Source of the DNA: Antedon mediterranea
Lineage: Eukaryota > Echinodermata > Crinoidea > Comatulida > Antedonidae
Reading direction: 5' to 3'
DNA length: 60,000 bases
Assembly: GCF_964355755.1 (NCBI RefSeq)
Contig: NC_092676.1
Span: forward strand, 5,440,288-5,500,287
Part shown: piece after piece, positions 23,673 through 35,900 of the stretch
Position numbering within the stretch: position 1 is the first letter of the stretch
Layout of the letters: each line of letters starts with the position of its first letter
The notes under the pieces: generated by a model
Database searches by the model: none
Seen by the model: only the letters and a program-made list of their open reading frames with translations
Told to the model about the DNA's origin: nothing
Translations under genes and position numbers: made by a program

Positions 23673-23961
23673 ATGTTCATCTTAAGAGGAATCATACTAC
23701 TGTTTTATATTGCTATATTGATTGCATTGTTATTTTCTCGGTGTTTTAGTATCAGCTTCACTGACGTTAACGTTACCGATCGTGTCACCGATTCCGTTAT
23801 CGATCATGTTGCCTACCCGGTTACCGAGACCAATCATGTTACCGATCATGATGTGACCGATTCTGATATTGATCCTGTTACCTATATAGTTACCGATACC
23901 AATCCTGTTACGGATCCTGTCACTTTTCCGGTTGTCAAGACCAATCCTGTTACCCTTCCCG
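23673..23961 (+). CDS. Gene 1 exon 1: signal/anchor and VTD-rich stalk
   Basis: The ATG (aagATG context, A at -3) opens 96 codons. Residues 1-25 are very hydrophobic (GIILLFYIAILIALLF) and act as signal peptide or anchor. The rest is a low-complexity stalk of degenerate T-D/N-x-V-T-D repeats (VTDRVTDSV, VTETNHVTDH, VTDTNPVTDP) with one N-glycosylation sequon (NVT). It ends CCCG|GTATGA, phase 1, fitting the LRRNT exon. Gene 2 has a near-identical exon. No LDLa cysteines are present. Confidence 0.8.
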
Positions 23962-26900
23962 GTATGATTGCTTTACTTTTTAAATTTCATTATGAATTTA
24001 TTAATTAAGAATATGCTTATACTATAACTATACAGTATTATCACTAAATTTGATGGACATGTTATATTGATGACGTAGCCTATCTTTGAACCGTAGACGT
24101 TGTACTAAAAAAAAGAACGAAACTAAAGAACTAAAAACATCGAAAGCACTCTCTTGTACACTTTTAAATAACGTTTATTTTTACGTTGACTTTACTGTAA
24201 CTTAATTTGTTAGCCGATTAATTTTTATTGTAATTAATTGGACTTTCACAGCTAGACATGTCTGACTAAAGACTGAAGATTGCATTTGTAACAATAAATA
24301 TTTTTTTAAATGATATTTTCCCCTTTTTCCTTTCATGCCTACAACGGCGCAGATCCATTTTTAATAGTGGGGGCGGGGGAGGGGACGTATACAAAATTAA
24401 ATACTTCGCAATCGATTTCTGAGCACATCAAAATTGTCACGATTTTGTGTCTTTGTCTACGATCTATGTTGTATAATAATACTTTTAGTTTTCGGTTTAA
24501 TTTATGAGCATGTCAATGTGATACATTCTACGTGAAAAAGTCGAGCTAATGTTTTTGATTTGTCCGACCTTGAATGTAAAAAAAATTAGGCCTAATGGTC
24601 GATGAACAAAGTTAACAAACTCATAGAATAATAAATAAAGACGCATACAACATAAGTTCTGGCTTAAAGAGTTTAATTAGTAAATGAACATTCGCCCATG
24701 TAAAACTGCACATAAAGGTCATAAGCAAAGTTTTATAGCAATAATTTTCCAATTCTAAGTAAGCACAACAGGGATGCTCAGAGAAAAGTAGCCCGCGGCA
24801 GGTGCCAAGGCACCGCCAAGAGCAGGCTTGAAAATGTTAGGTATGACAACATACAAGAAGTTCAAGTAAATGGTAACAACTGTATAATACATTGCCTTTA
24901 CAGTACGTTCCACCGTACCGCCGTATTCTGCAATCGCCCAGTTCGCGCTAATGCGGATTGAAGCGGCGCTAATGCGGATCGAAGCGGCACTAAACATGCA
25001 TGCCAAAACACAATACCACAGAGAGATTCAAGGAGCCGCCGCCCGGAAGAATACAATCATTAACAAAGTTTTTAGGCACTGGTCCTTATGGGCCACTGGT
25101 TATATTCACGCAAAATCTATTCTTTTTAGGTATTGTATTTTCTGAAAATAATTTTCAATAATTTAATGATTTTGCTGTTGAAAAGTGAAGGGACAATCCC
25201 CACTAAAAAATATAGGGGAGGGGGTGAGGGTACATCTCCCCTCGTACCCCCAGGATCGGCGCCGGTGCCTTCCTAACGTATCTCCGAATTGTCTTGTTCT
25301 TTACAAAAGCAGAATGTCCAGTCTACTGCCATTGTGAAGTGTTGCCTACTGGTGGTCACAGAGTACGATGTCGTCGTCCATGGAGTATTAATAATATCCC
25401 AACTATCAACAAGTATAATAATCTTGTTCACATAACAGAATTGTAAGTATATGGTTATTGTGAGGCAAACCATCTAACTATAAAATCTACTATATAACTT
25501 TAAAATATGTAATAACTGTTGTACATAATTTTTTTTAGTACCTTTGATTAAAATTCAATACAAATTTGAAATGCCAGATAATAATAATAATTACCACCGA
25601 CCCAGGCCATCCACACCAATCATGATCAAATTTCTGTATTACTATTTGTGCAGCGAGAAAAACAAAACGTAAATGTGAACGCAGGTGTACTCATTTCATA
25701 ATATAGTAACATGCACACAAATGCTAACAGTTATTTTTCAGTCAGTAAGCCTATAAAGTTTTCAACAAGTTCTTAATGAAAAATGTTCAATGTTTACCAA
25801 ACAGCTTGAATATTGTAATTTTACTGTATTGTTTTAATTTGAGAGGATTCGTACAAAAACCGAATAAGTATTTGATAGCAGTTTGACAGTATTAAACCTG
25901 TTGTTCTGCAGTTTAAAATCTGAGAAAAACGACAGAAGAATAGATTCTCTTTCTTGAGCTATACTCGTTCACTTGATTTCTATCCATCCGTTCATCCGGG
26001 TAAACTAAAATACAAACAGAGAAACAATTGACACGACGCAATGAAGCATGTCCCTAACGTATACTATACGGCCTAACATACATAAATCGCCGTTAACATA
26101 GGCATACTATCATCATTATGTATATCAAACATAACTAACTCAAAAATAATTAATAAATACAAATTATAATAATTTCGTTGTTTAATTTGTTTGAAAATAA
26201 ACAATGTTTGGTAATAAAAGTTGACATATCAAACAGCTTGAATATTGTAATTGCTACTGTACATTGTTTTTACTTTGAAGGTATTTGAGCCATAACGAAA
26301 TAAGTACATTGCCAGCCAATGTATTTGATAGATTGACAGCACTGACATACCTGTAAGTATTTAGATCATATTAATTTCTTTGTTTAATTTGGTTTAAAAA
26401 TAAAAATTAAAAATAATGAATATAATAATGTATATTATGCTTTGTATCATTTAATAAAACCACTTATAAGCATTAGTAAAATATTTAATATTAACAAATT
26501 ATGATACCAAATATTTAGAATTTGCTTTAGAAATTATGTCTATGAGAATAACACTTTCTTATTAATATAATTAATTTTTGCCTAATTAAGTATACTCATC
26601 AGCATTCACTATGTAGATAATGTCCCTATCATTGACTGAAATACTATAAAAATAATTTAAAATGTATAAGAAAAAAAAATTGATGTATCGAACATCTTGA
26701 ATATTGTAATTGTTACTGTACATTGATTTTACTTTGAAGGTATTTGGGGGTGGGGGAGTGGGAGGCCGGGAAGGAACAAAATAAGTACATTGGCAGCCAA
26801 TGTATTTGATAGATTGACAGCACTGACAGAACTTTAATTATTTTTGCTCTTTTAATTTGTTTAATTAGTTATTAAAAATAATTAATAAAATAATGTATAA

Positions 26901-29900
26901 TAATAAATATTATACATTGTATCATTGTATAATGTAATCAATACATACAGAGTTTAAAAACCACCTAGCATTAGTAAAATATTCAATCATTAGGCCTATC
27001 AATAAATTATTAAAAAAATATTTAATACTGTTTTTCAGTCATTAAACCTATACAGTTTTCATCTTGAATTTCTTAATGAAAAATGTGAATGTTCAATGTT
27101 TACCAAACAGCTTGAATATTGTAATTTTACTGTATTGTAGTTTTTACTTTGAGGGGATTCGTACAAAAACCGAATAAGTATTTGATAGTAGTTTGACAGT
27201 ATTAAACCTGTTGTTCTGAAGTTTAAAATCTGAAAAAAAAAAACGACAGAAGAATAGATTCTCTTTCTTGAGCTGTACTCGTTCACTTTATTTCTATCCA
27301 TCCGTTCATCCGGTAAACTAAAATTCAAACAGACAGAGAAACAATTGACACGGCGCAATGAAGCATGTCCCTAACGTATACTATACGGCCTAACATACAT
27401 AAATCGCCGTTAACATGGGCATACTATCATCATTATGTCTAACAAACATAACTAACTCAAAAATAATTAATAAATACAAATTATATAATGTAAATACCTG
27501 ATACTAGGGCTCACTTAACAAGATTCTGTCTCCACACGGAGCATTAAAGGTGTACAACAACGTTAATACAACGTATCGCCTATTGTGCACAACTTTCATA
27601 CTATCAACAGTTACTACAAGAAACCGTAAATAGCTTAATTTACATATCAAGGTATCAAGGTGCGATGTACATACATAACACCTGTATCTTGATCATAATA
27701 ATTTCATTATTTAATTTGTTTGAAAATAAACAATGTTTGGTAGTAAAAGTTGACATATCGAACAGCTTGAATATTGTAATTGCTACTGTAAATTGTTTTT
27801 ATTTTGAAGGGATTTGAGCTGGAACCAAATAAGTACATTGCCAGCCAATGTATTTGATAGATTGACAGCACTGACAGAACTGTAAGTATTTAGATCATAT
27901 TAATTTCTTTGTTTAATTTGGTTTAAAAATAAAAATTAAAAATAATGAATATAATAATTGTATATTATGCTTTGTATCATTTAAAACCACTTATTAGCAT
28001 TAGTAAAATATTTAATATTAACAAATTATGATACCAAATATTTAGACTTTGCTTTAGAAATTATGTCTATGAGAATAGGCCTTTCTTATTAATATAATTT
28101 ATTTTTGCCTAATTAAAGTATACTGATCAGCATTTACAATGTAATGTCCCTATCATTGACTGAAATACTATAAAAATAATTTAAAATGTATAGTAGTTTG
28201 ACAGTATTAAACCTGTTGTTCTGAAGTTTAAACGCTGAAAAAACGGCAGAAGAATAGATTCTCTTTCTTGAGCTATACTCGTTCACTTTATTCCTATCCA
28301 TCCGTTCATCCGGTAAACTAAAATACAAACAGAGAAACAATTGAAACGGCACAATGAAGCATGCTATACGGCCTAACATACATAAATCGCCGTTAACATA
28401 GGCATACTATCATCATTATGTCTATGAAACATAACTAACTAAAAAATAATTAATAAATACAAATTATATAATGTAAATACCTGATACTATGGCTCACTTA
28501 TACAAGATTCAGTCTCCACACGGAGCATTAAAGGTGTACAACAACGTTAATACAACGTATCGTCTATTGTGTACAACTTTGATACCATGAACAGTGACTA
28601 CAACAAACCGTAGCCTAAATTACATATCAAGGTATCAATGTGCGATGTACATACATAACACCTTGATCATAATAATTTCATTATTTAATTTGTTTGAAAA
28701 AAAAACAATGTTTGATAGTAAAAGTTGACATATCGAACAGCTTCAATATTGTAATTGCTACTGTACATTGTTTTTACTTTGAAGGGATTTGAGATATAAC
28801 CAAATAAGTACATTGCCAGCCAATGTATTTGATAGATTGACAGCACTGACAAAACTGTAAGTATTTAGATCATATTAATTTCTTTGTTTAATTTGGTTTA
28901 AAACTAAAAATTAAAAATAATGAATATAATAATGTATATTATGCTTTGTATCATTTAATAAAACCACTTATAAGCATTAGTAAAATATTTAATACTAACA
29001 AATTATGATACCAAATATTTAGAATTTTCTTTAGAAATTATGTCAATGAGAATAACACTTTCTTATTAATATAATTTATTTTTGCCTAATTAAAGTATAC
29101 TCATCAGCATTTACAATGTAATGTCCCTATCATTGACTGAAATACTATAAAAATAATTTAAAATGTATAAAAAAAAATAAAAAATGATGTATCGAACATC
29201 TTGAATATTGTAATTGTTACTGTACATTGATTTTACTTTGAAGGTGTTTGGGGGTGGGGGAGTGGGAGGCCGCGAAGGAACAAAATAAGTACATTGGCAG
29301 CCAATGTATTTGATAGATTGACAGCACTGACAGAACTTTAATTATTTTTGCTCTTTTAATTTGTTTAATTAGTTATTAAAAATAATTAATAAAATAATGT
29401 ATAATAATAAATAGTATACATTGTATCATTGTATAATGTAATCAATACATACAGAGTTTAAAAACCACTTAGCATTAGTAAAATATTAAATCATTAGGCC
29501 TATCAATAAATTATTTAACAAATATTTAACACTGTTTTTCAGTCAGTAACCCTATACAGTTTTCATCAATTTCTTAATGAAAAATGTGAATGTTCAATGT
29601 TTACCAAACAGTTTGAATATTGTAATTTTACTTTATTGTAGTTTTTACTTTGAGAGGATTCGTACAAAAACCGAATAAGTATTTGATAGTAGTTTGACAG
29701 TATTAAACCTGTTGTTCTGAAGTTTAAAATCTGAAAAAACGACAGAAGAATAGATTCTCTTTCTTGAGCTATACTCGTTCACTTTATTTCTATCCATCCG
29801 TTCATCCGAGTAAACTAAAATACAAACAGAGAAACAATTGACACGGCGCAATGAAGCATGTCCCTATCGTATACTATACGGCCTAACATACATAAATCGC

Positions 29901-32900
29901 CGTTAACATAGGCATACTATCATCATTATGTCTATCAAACATAACTAACTAAAAAATAATTAATAAATAAAAATTATATATTGTAAATACCTGATACTAG
30001 GGCTCACCTAACAAGATTCTGTCTCCACACTGAGCATTGAAGGTGTACAACAACGTTAATACAACGTATCGCCTATTGTGCACAACTTTCATACCATGAA
30101 CAGTGACTACAACAAACCGTAGCCTAAATTACATACCAAGGTATCAAGGTGCGATGTACATACATAACACCTGTATCTTGATCATAATAATTTCGTTATT
30201 TAATTAGTTGGAAAATAAACAATGTTTGGTAGTAAAAGTTGACATATCGAACAGCTTCAATATTGTAATTGCTACTGTACATTGTTTTTACTTTGAAGGG
30301 ATTTGAGATATAACCAAATAAGTACATTGCCAGCCAATGTATTTGATAGATTGACAGCACTGACAGAACTGTAAGTATTTAGATCATATTAATTTCTTTG
30401 TTTAATTTGGTTTAAAACTTAAAATTAAAAATAATGAATATAATAATGTATATTATGCTTTGTATCATTTAATAAAACCACTTATAAACATTAGTAAAAT
30501 ATTTAATATTAAAAATTATGATACCAAATATTTAGACTTTGCTTTAGAAATTACGTCTATGAGAATAACACTTTCTTATTAATATAATTAATTTTTGCCT
30601 AATTAAGTATACTCATCAGCATTTACTATGTAGATAATGTCCCTATCATTGACTGAAAGACTATAACAAATAATTAAAAATGTATAAGAAAAATAAAAAT
30701 TGATGTTTCGAATATCTTGAATATTGTAATTGTTACTGTACATTGATTTTACTTTGAAGGTATTTGGGGGTGGGGGAGCAGGAGGCCGGGAAGGAACAAA
30801 ATAAGTACATTGGCAGCCAATGTATTTGATAGATTGACAGCACTGACAGAACTTTAATTATTTTTGCTCTTTTAATTTGTTTAATTAGTTATTAAAAATA
30901 ATTAATAAAATAATTTATAATAATAAATATTATACATTGTATCATTGTATAATTTTTTTTTTTTTTTTATTCGGTATATAAAAATATATTACAAAACGAC
31001 AGTCAAGGACTGAAATGAATTGTATTACAAATAAATAAAAATTAGTTAAAATTGCTATAAAAATAGAAACATCTTATTAAAATTAGATACCGTACCATAA
31101 AATTATAAAACATACATGAATAAAAATAATGTAATCAATACATACAGACTTTAAAAACCACTTAGCATTAAAATATTCAATCATTAGGCCTATCAATAAA
31201 TTATTAAAAAAATATTTAATACTGTTTTTCAGTCAGTAAACCTATACATGCAGTTTTCATCAATTTCTTAATGAAAAATTTGAATGTTCAATGTTTACCA
31301 ATCAGCTTGAATATTGTAATTTTACTGTATTGTTGTTTTTACTTTGAGGGAATTCGTACAAAAACCGAATAAGTATTTGATAGTAGTTTGACAGTATTAA
31401 ACCTGTTGTTCTGCAGTTTAAACGCTGAAAAAACGACAGAAGAATAGATTCTCTTTCTTGAGATATACTCGTTCACTTTATTTCTATCCATCCGTTCAAC
31501 CGGTAAACTAAAATACAAACAGACAGAGAAACAATTGACACGACGCAATGAAGCATGTCCCTAACGTATTATACTATACGGCCTAACATACATAAATCGC
31601 CGTTTACATGGCAATAATAACATCATTTTGTCCATCAAACATAACTAACTCAAAAATAAATAAATAAATACAAATTATATAATGTAAATACCTGATACTA
31701 GGGCTCACTTAACAAGATTCTGTTTCCACACGGAGTATTAAAGGTGTACAACAACGTTAATACAACGTGTCGCCTATTGTGCACAACTTTCATACCATGA
31801 ACAGTGACTACAACAAACCGTAAATAGCCTAAATTACATATCAAGGTATCAAGGTGCGATGTACATACATAACACCTGTATCTTGATCATAATAATTTCA
31901 TTATTTAATTTGTTTGAAAATAAACAATGTTTGGTAGTAAAAGTTGACATATCGAACAGCTTGAATATTGTAATTGCTACTGTACATTGAAGGAAGGAAC
32001 AAAATAAGTACATTGGCAGCCAATGTATTTGATAGATTGACAGCACTGACAGAACTTTAATTATTTTTGCTCTTTTTATTTGTTTAATTAGTTATTAAAA
32101 TAATTAATAAAATAATGTATAATAATAAATATTATACATTGTATCTTTGTATAATGTAATCAATACATACAGAGTTTAAAAACCACTTAGCATTAGTAAA
32201 ATATTCAATCATTAGGCCTATCAATAAATTATTACAAAAATATTTAATACTGTTTTTCAGTCAGTAAACCTATAAAGTTTTCATCAATTTCTTAATGAAA
32301 AATTTGAATGTTCAATGTTTACCCAAACAGCTTGAATATTGTAATTTTACTGTATTGTTGTTTTTTACTTTGAGGGGATTCGTACTAAAACCGAATAAGT
32401 ATTTGATAGTAGTTTGACAGTATTAAACCTATTGTTCTGCAGTTTAAACGCTGAAAAAAACGACAGAAGAATATATTCTCTTTCTTGAGCTATACTCGTT
32501 CACTTTATTTCTATCTATCCGTTCATCCGGGTAAACTAAAATACAAACAGAGAAACAATTGACACGACGCAATGAAGCATGTCCCTAACGTATACTATAC
32601 GGCCTAACATACATAAATCGCCGTTAACATAGGCATACTATCATCATTATGTCTATCAAACATAACTAACTCAAAAATAATTAATAAATACAAATTATAT
32701 AATGTAAATACCTGATACTAGGGCTCACTTATATAAGATTCTGTCTCCACACGGAGCATTAAAGGTGTACAACAACGTTAATACAACGTATCGCCTATTG
32801 TGCACAACTTTCATACCATGAACAGAGACTACAACAAACCGTAAATAGCCTAAATTACATATCAAGGTATCAAGGTGCGATGTACATACATAACACCTTG

Positions 32901-35900
32901 ATCATAATAATTTCGTTGCTTAATTTGTTTGAAAATAAATAAAAAAATAATTCATAACTATGTTTGAAGTATTTACAGCATTTAGATAAAAGCTGACCTA
33001 TCAAACTGCTTGAAAATTGTAATTGTTACTGTACATTGTTTTTACTTGGAAGGTATTTGGGTTATAACCGAATAAGTACATTGCCAGCCAATGTATTTGA
33101 TAGATTGACAGCACTGATAACACTGTAAGTATTTAGATCATATTAATTTCTTTGTTTAATTTGGTTTAAAAATAAAAATTAAAAATAATGAATAAAATAA
33201 TGTATATTATGCTTTGTATCATTTAATAAAACCACTTATAAGCATTAGTAAAATATTTAATATTAACAAATTATGATACCAAATATTTAGAATTTTCTTT
33301 AGAAATTATGTCTATGAGAATAGCACTTTCTATTAATATAATTTATTTTTGCCTGATTAAAATATACTGATCAGCATTTACAATGTAATGTCCCTATCAT
33401 TGACTTAAATACTATAAAAATAATTTAAAATGTATAAAAAAAATAAAAATTGATGTATCGAACATCTTGAATATTGTGTACAACTTTGATACCATGAACA
33501 GAGACTACAACAAACTGTAAATAGCCTAAATTACTTACCAAGGTATAAAGGTGCGATGTACATACATAACACCTGGATCTTGATCATAATAATTTTGTTG
33601 TTTAATTTATTTGAAAATAAACAATGTTTGGTAGTAAAAGTTGACATATCGAACAGCTTCAATATTGTAATTGCTACTGTACATTGAAGGAAGGAACACA
33701 ATAAGTACATTGGCAGCCAATGTATTTGATAGATTGACAGCACTGACAGAACTTTAATTATTTTTGCTCTTTTTATTTGTTTAATTAGTTATTAAAATAA
33801 TTAATAAAATAATGTATAATAATAAATATTATACATTGTATCTTTGTATAATGTAATCAATACATACAGAGTTTAAAAACCACTTAGCATTAGTAAAATA
33901 TTCAATCATTAGGCCTATCAATAAATTATTACAAAAATATTTAATACTGTTTTTCAGTCAGTAAACCTATAAAGTTTTCATCAATTTCTTAATGAAAAAT
34001 TTGAATGTTCAATGTTTACCCAAACAGCTTGAATATTGTAATTTTACTGTATTGTTGTTTTTTACTTTGAGGGGATTCGTACTAAAACCGAATAAGTATT
34101 TGATAGTAGTTTGACAGTATTAAACCTATTGTTCTGCAGTTTAAACGCTGAAAAAAACGACAGAAGAATATATTCTCTTTCTTGAGCTATACTCGTTCAC
34201 TTTATTTCTATCTATCCGTTCATCCGGGTAAACTAAAATACAAACAGAGAAACAATTGACACGACGCAATGAAGCATGTCCCTAACGTATACTATACGGC
34301 CTAACATACATAAATCGCCGTTAACATAGGCATACTATCATCATTATGTCTATCAAACATAACTAACTCAAAAATAATTAATAAATACAAATTATATAAT
34401 GTAAATACCTGATACTAGGGCTCACTTATATAAGATTCTGTCTCCACACGGAGCATTAAAGGTGTACAACAACGTTAATACAACGTATCGCCTATTGTGC
34501 ACAACTTTCATACCATGAACAGTGACTACAACAAACCGTAGCCTAAATTACATACCAAGGTATCAAGGTGCGATGTACATACATAACACCTGTATCTTGA
34601 TCATAATAATTTCGTTATTTAATTTGTTTGAAAATAAACAGTGTTTGGTAGTAAAAGTTGACATATCGAACAGCTTCAATATTGTAATTGCTACTGTACA
34701 TTGTTTTTACTTTGAAGGGATTTGAGATATAACCAAATAAGTACATTGGCAGCCAATGTATTTGATAGATTGACAGCACTGACAAAACTGTAAGTATTTT
34801 ACTCATATTAATTTCTTTGTTTAATTTGGCTTAAAAATAAAAATTAAAATAATGAATATAATAATGTATAATATGCTTTGTATCATTTAATAAAACCACT
34901 TATAAGCATTAGTAAAATATTTAATATTAACAAATTATGATACCAAATATTTAGACTTTGCGTTAGAAATTATGTCTATGAGAATAACACTTTCTTATTA
35001 ATATTATTTATATTTGCCTAATTAAAGTATAATCATCAGCATTTACAATGTAATGTCCCTATCATTGACTGAAATACTATAAAATAATTTAAAATGTATA
35101 AAAAAAATAAAAATTGATGTATCGAACATCTTGAATATTGTAATTGTTACTGTACATTGATTTTACTTTGAAGGTATTTGGGGGTGGGGGAGTGGGAGGC
35201 CGGGAAGGAACAAAATAAGTACATTGGCAGCCAATGTATTTGATAGATTGGCAGCACTGACAGAACTTTAATTATTTTTGCTCTTTTAATTTGTTTAATT
35301 AGTTATTAAAAATAATTAATAAAATAATGTATAATAATAAATATTATACATTGTATCATTGTATAATGTAATCAATACATACAGAGTTTAAAAACCACTT
35401 AGCATTAGTAAAATATTAAATCATTAGGCCTATCAATAAATTATTTAAAAAATATTTAATATTGTTTTTCAGTCAGTAAACCTATACAGTTTTCATCAAT
35501 TTCTTAATGAAAAATGTGAATGTTCAATGTTTACCAAACAGCTTGAATATTGTAATTTTACTGTATTGTAGTTTTTACTTTGAGAGGATTCGTACAAAAA
35601 CCGAATAAGTATTTGATAGTAGTTTGACAGTATTAAACCTGTTGTTCTGAAGTTTAAACGCTTAAAAAACGACAGAAGAATAGATTCTCTTTCTTGAGAT
35701 ATACTCGTTCACTTTATTTCTATCCATCCGTTCATCCGGTAAACTAAAATACAAACAGAGAAACAATTGACACGACGCAATGAAGCATGTCCCTATCGTA
35801 TACTATACGGCCTAACATACATAAATCGCCGTTAACTAATTAACAAATTATGATACCAAATATTTAGAATTTTCTTTAGAAATTATGTCAATGAGAATAA

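Noticed and set aside
23962-25312. An LDLa exon in intron 1, expected for relaxin-type receptors
   Set aside because: No six-cysteine module with the SDE motif was seen in any frame; the intron is filled by a transposon remnant. A short missed exon is still possible.
27059-31548. Recurring minus-strand frames beginning MRRVNCFSVC with ERMDRNKVNEY in several array units
   Set aside because: They overlap dead class C exons and intron, differ by frame shifts between units and match no family. They recur only because the unit is duplicated.
31849-34806. Minus-strand frames starting with LSIYQIHWLPMYLF over live LRR exons
   Set aside because: They are antisense to LRR exons with clear plus-strand splice sites and domain sense; shadows.
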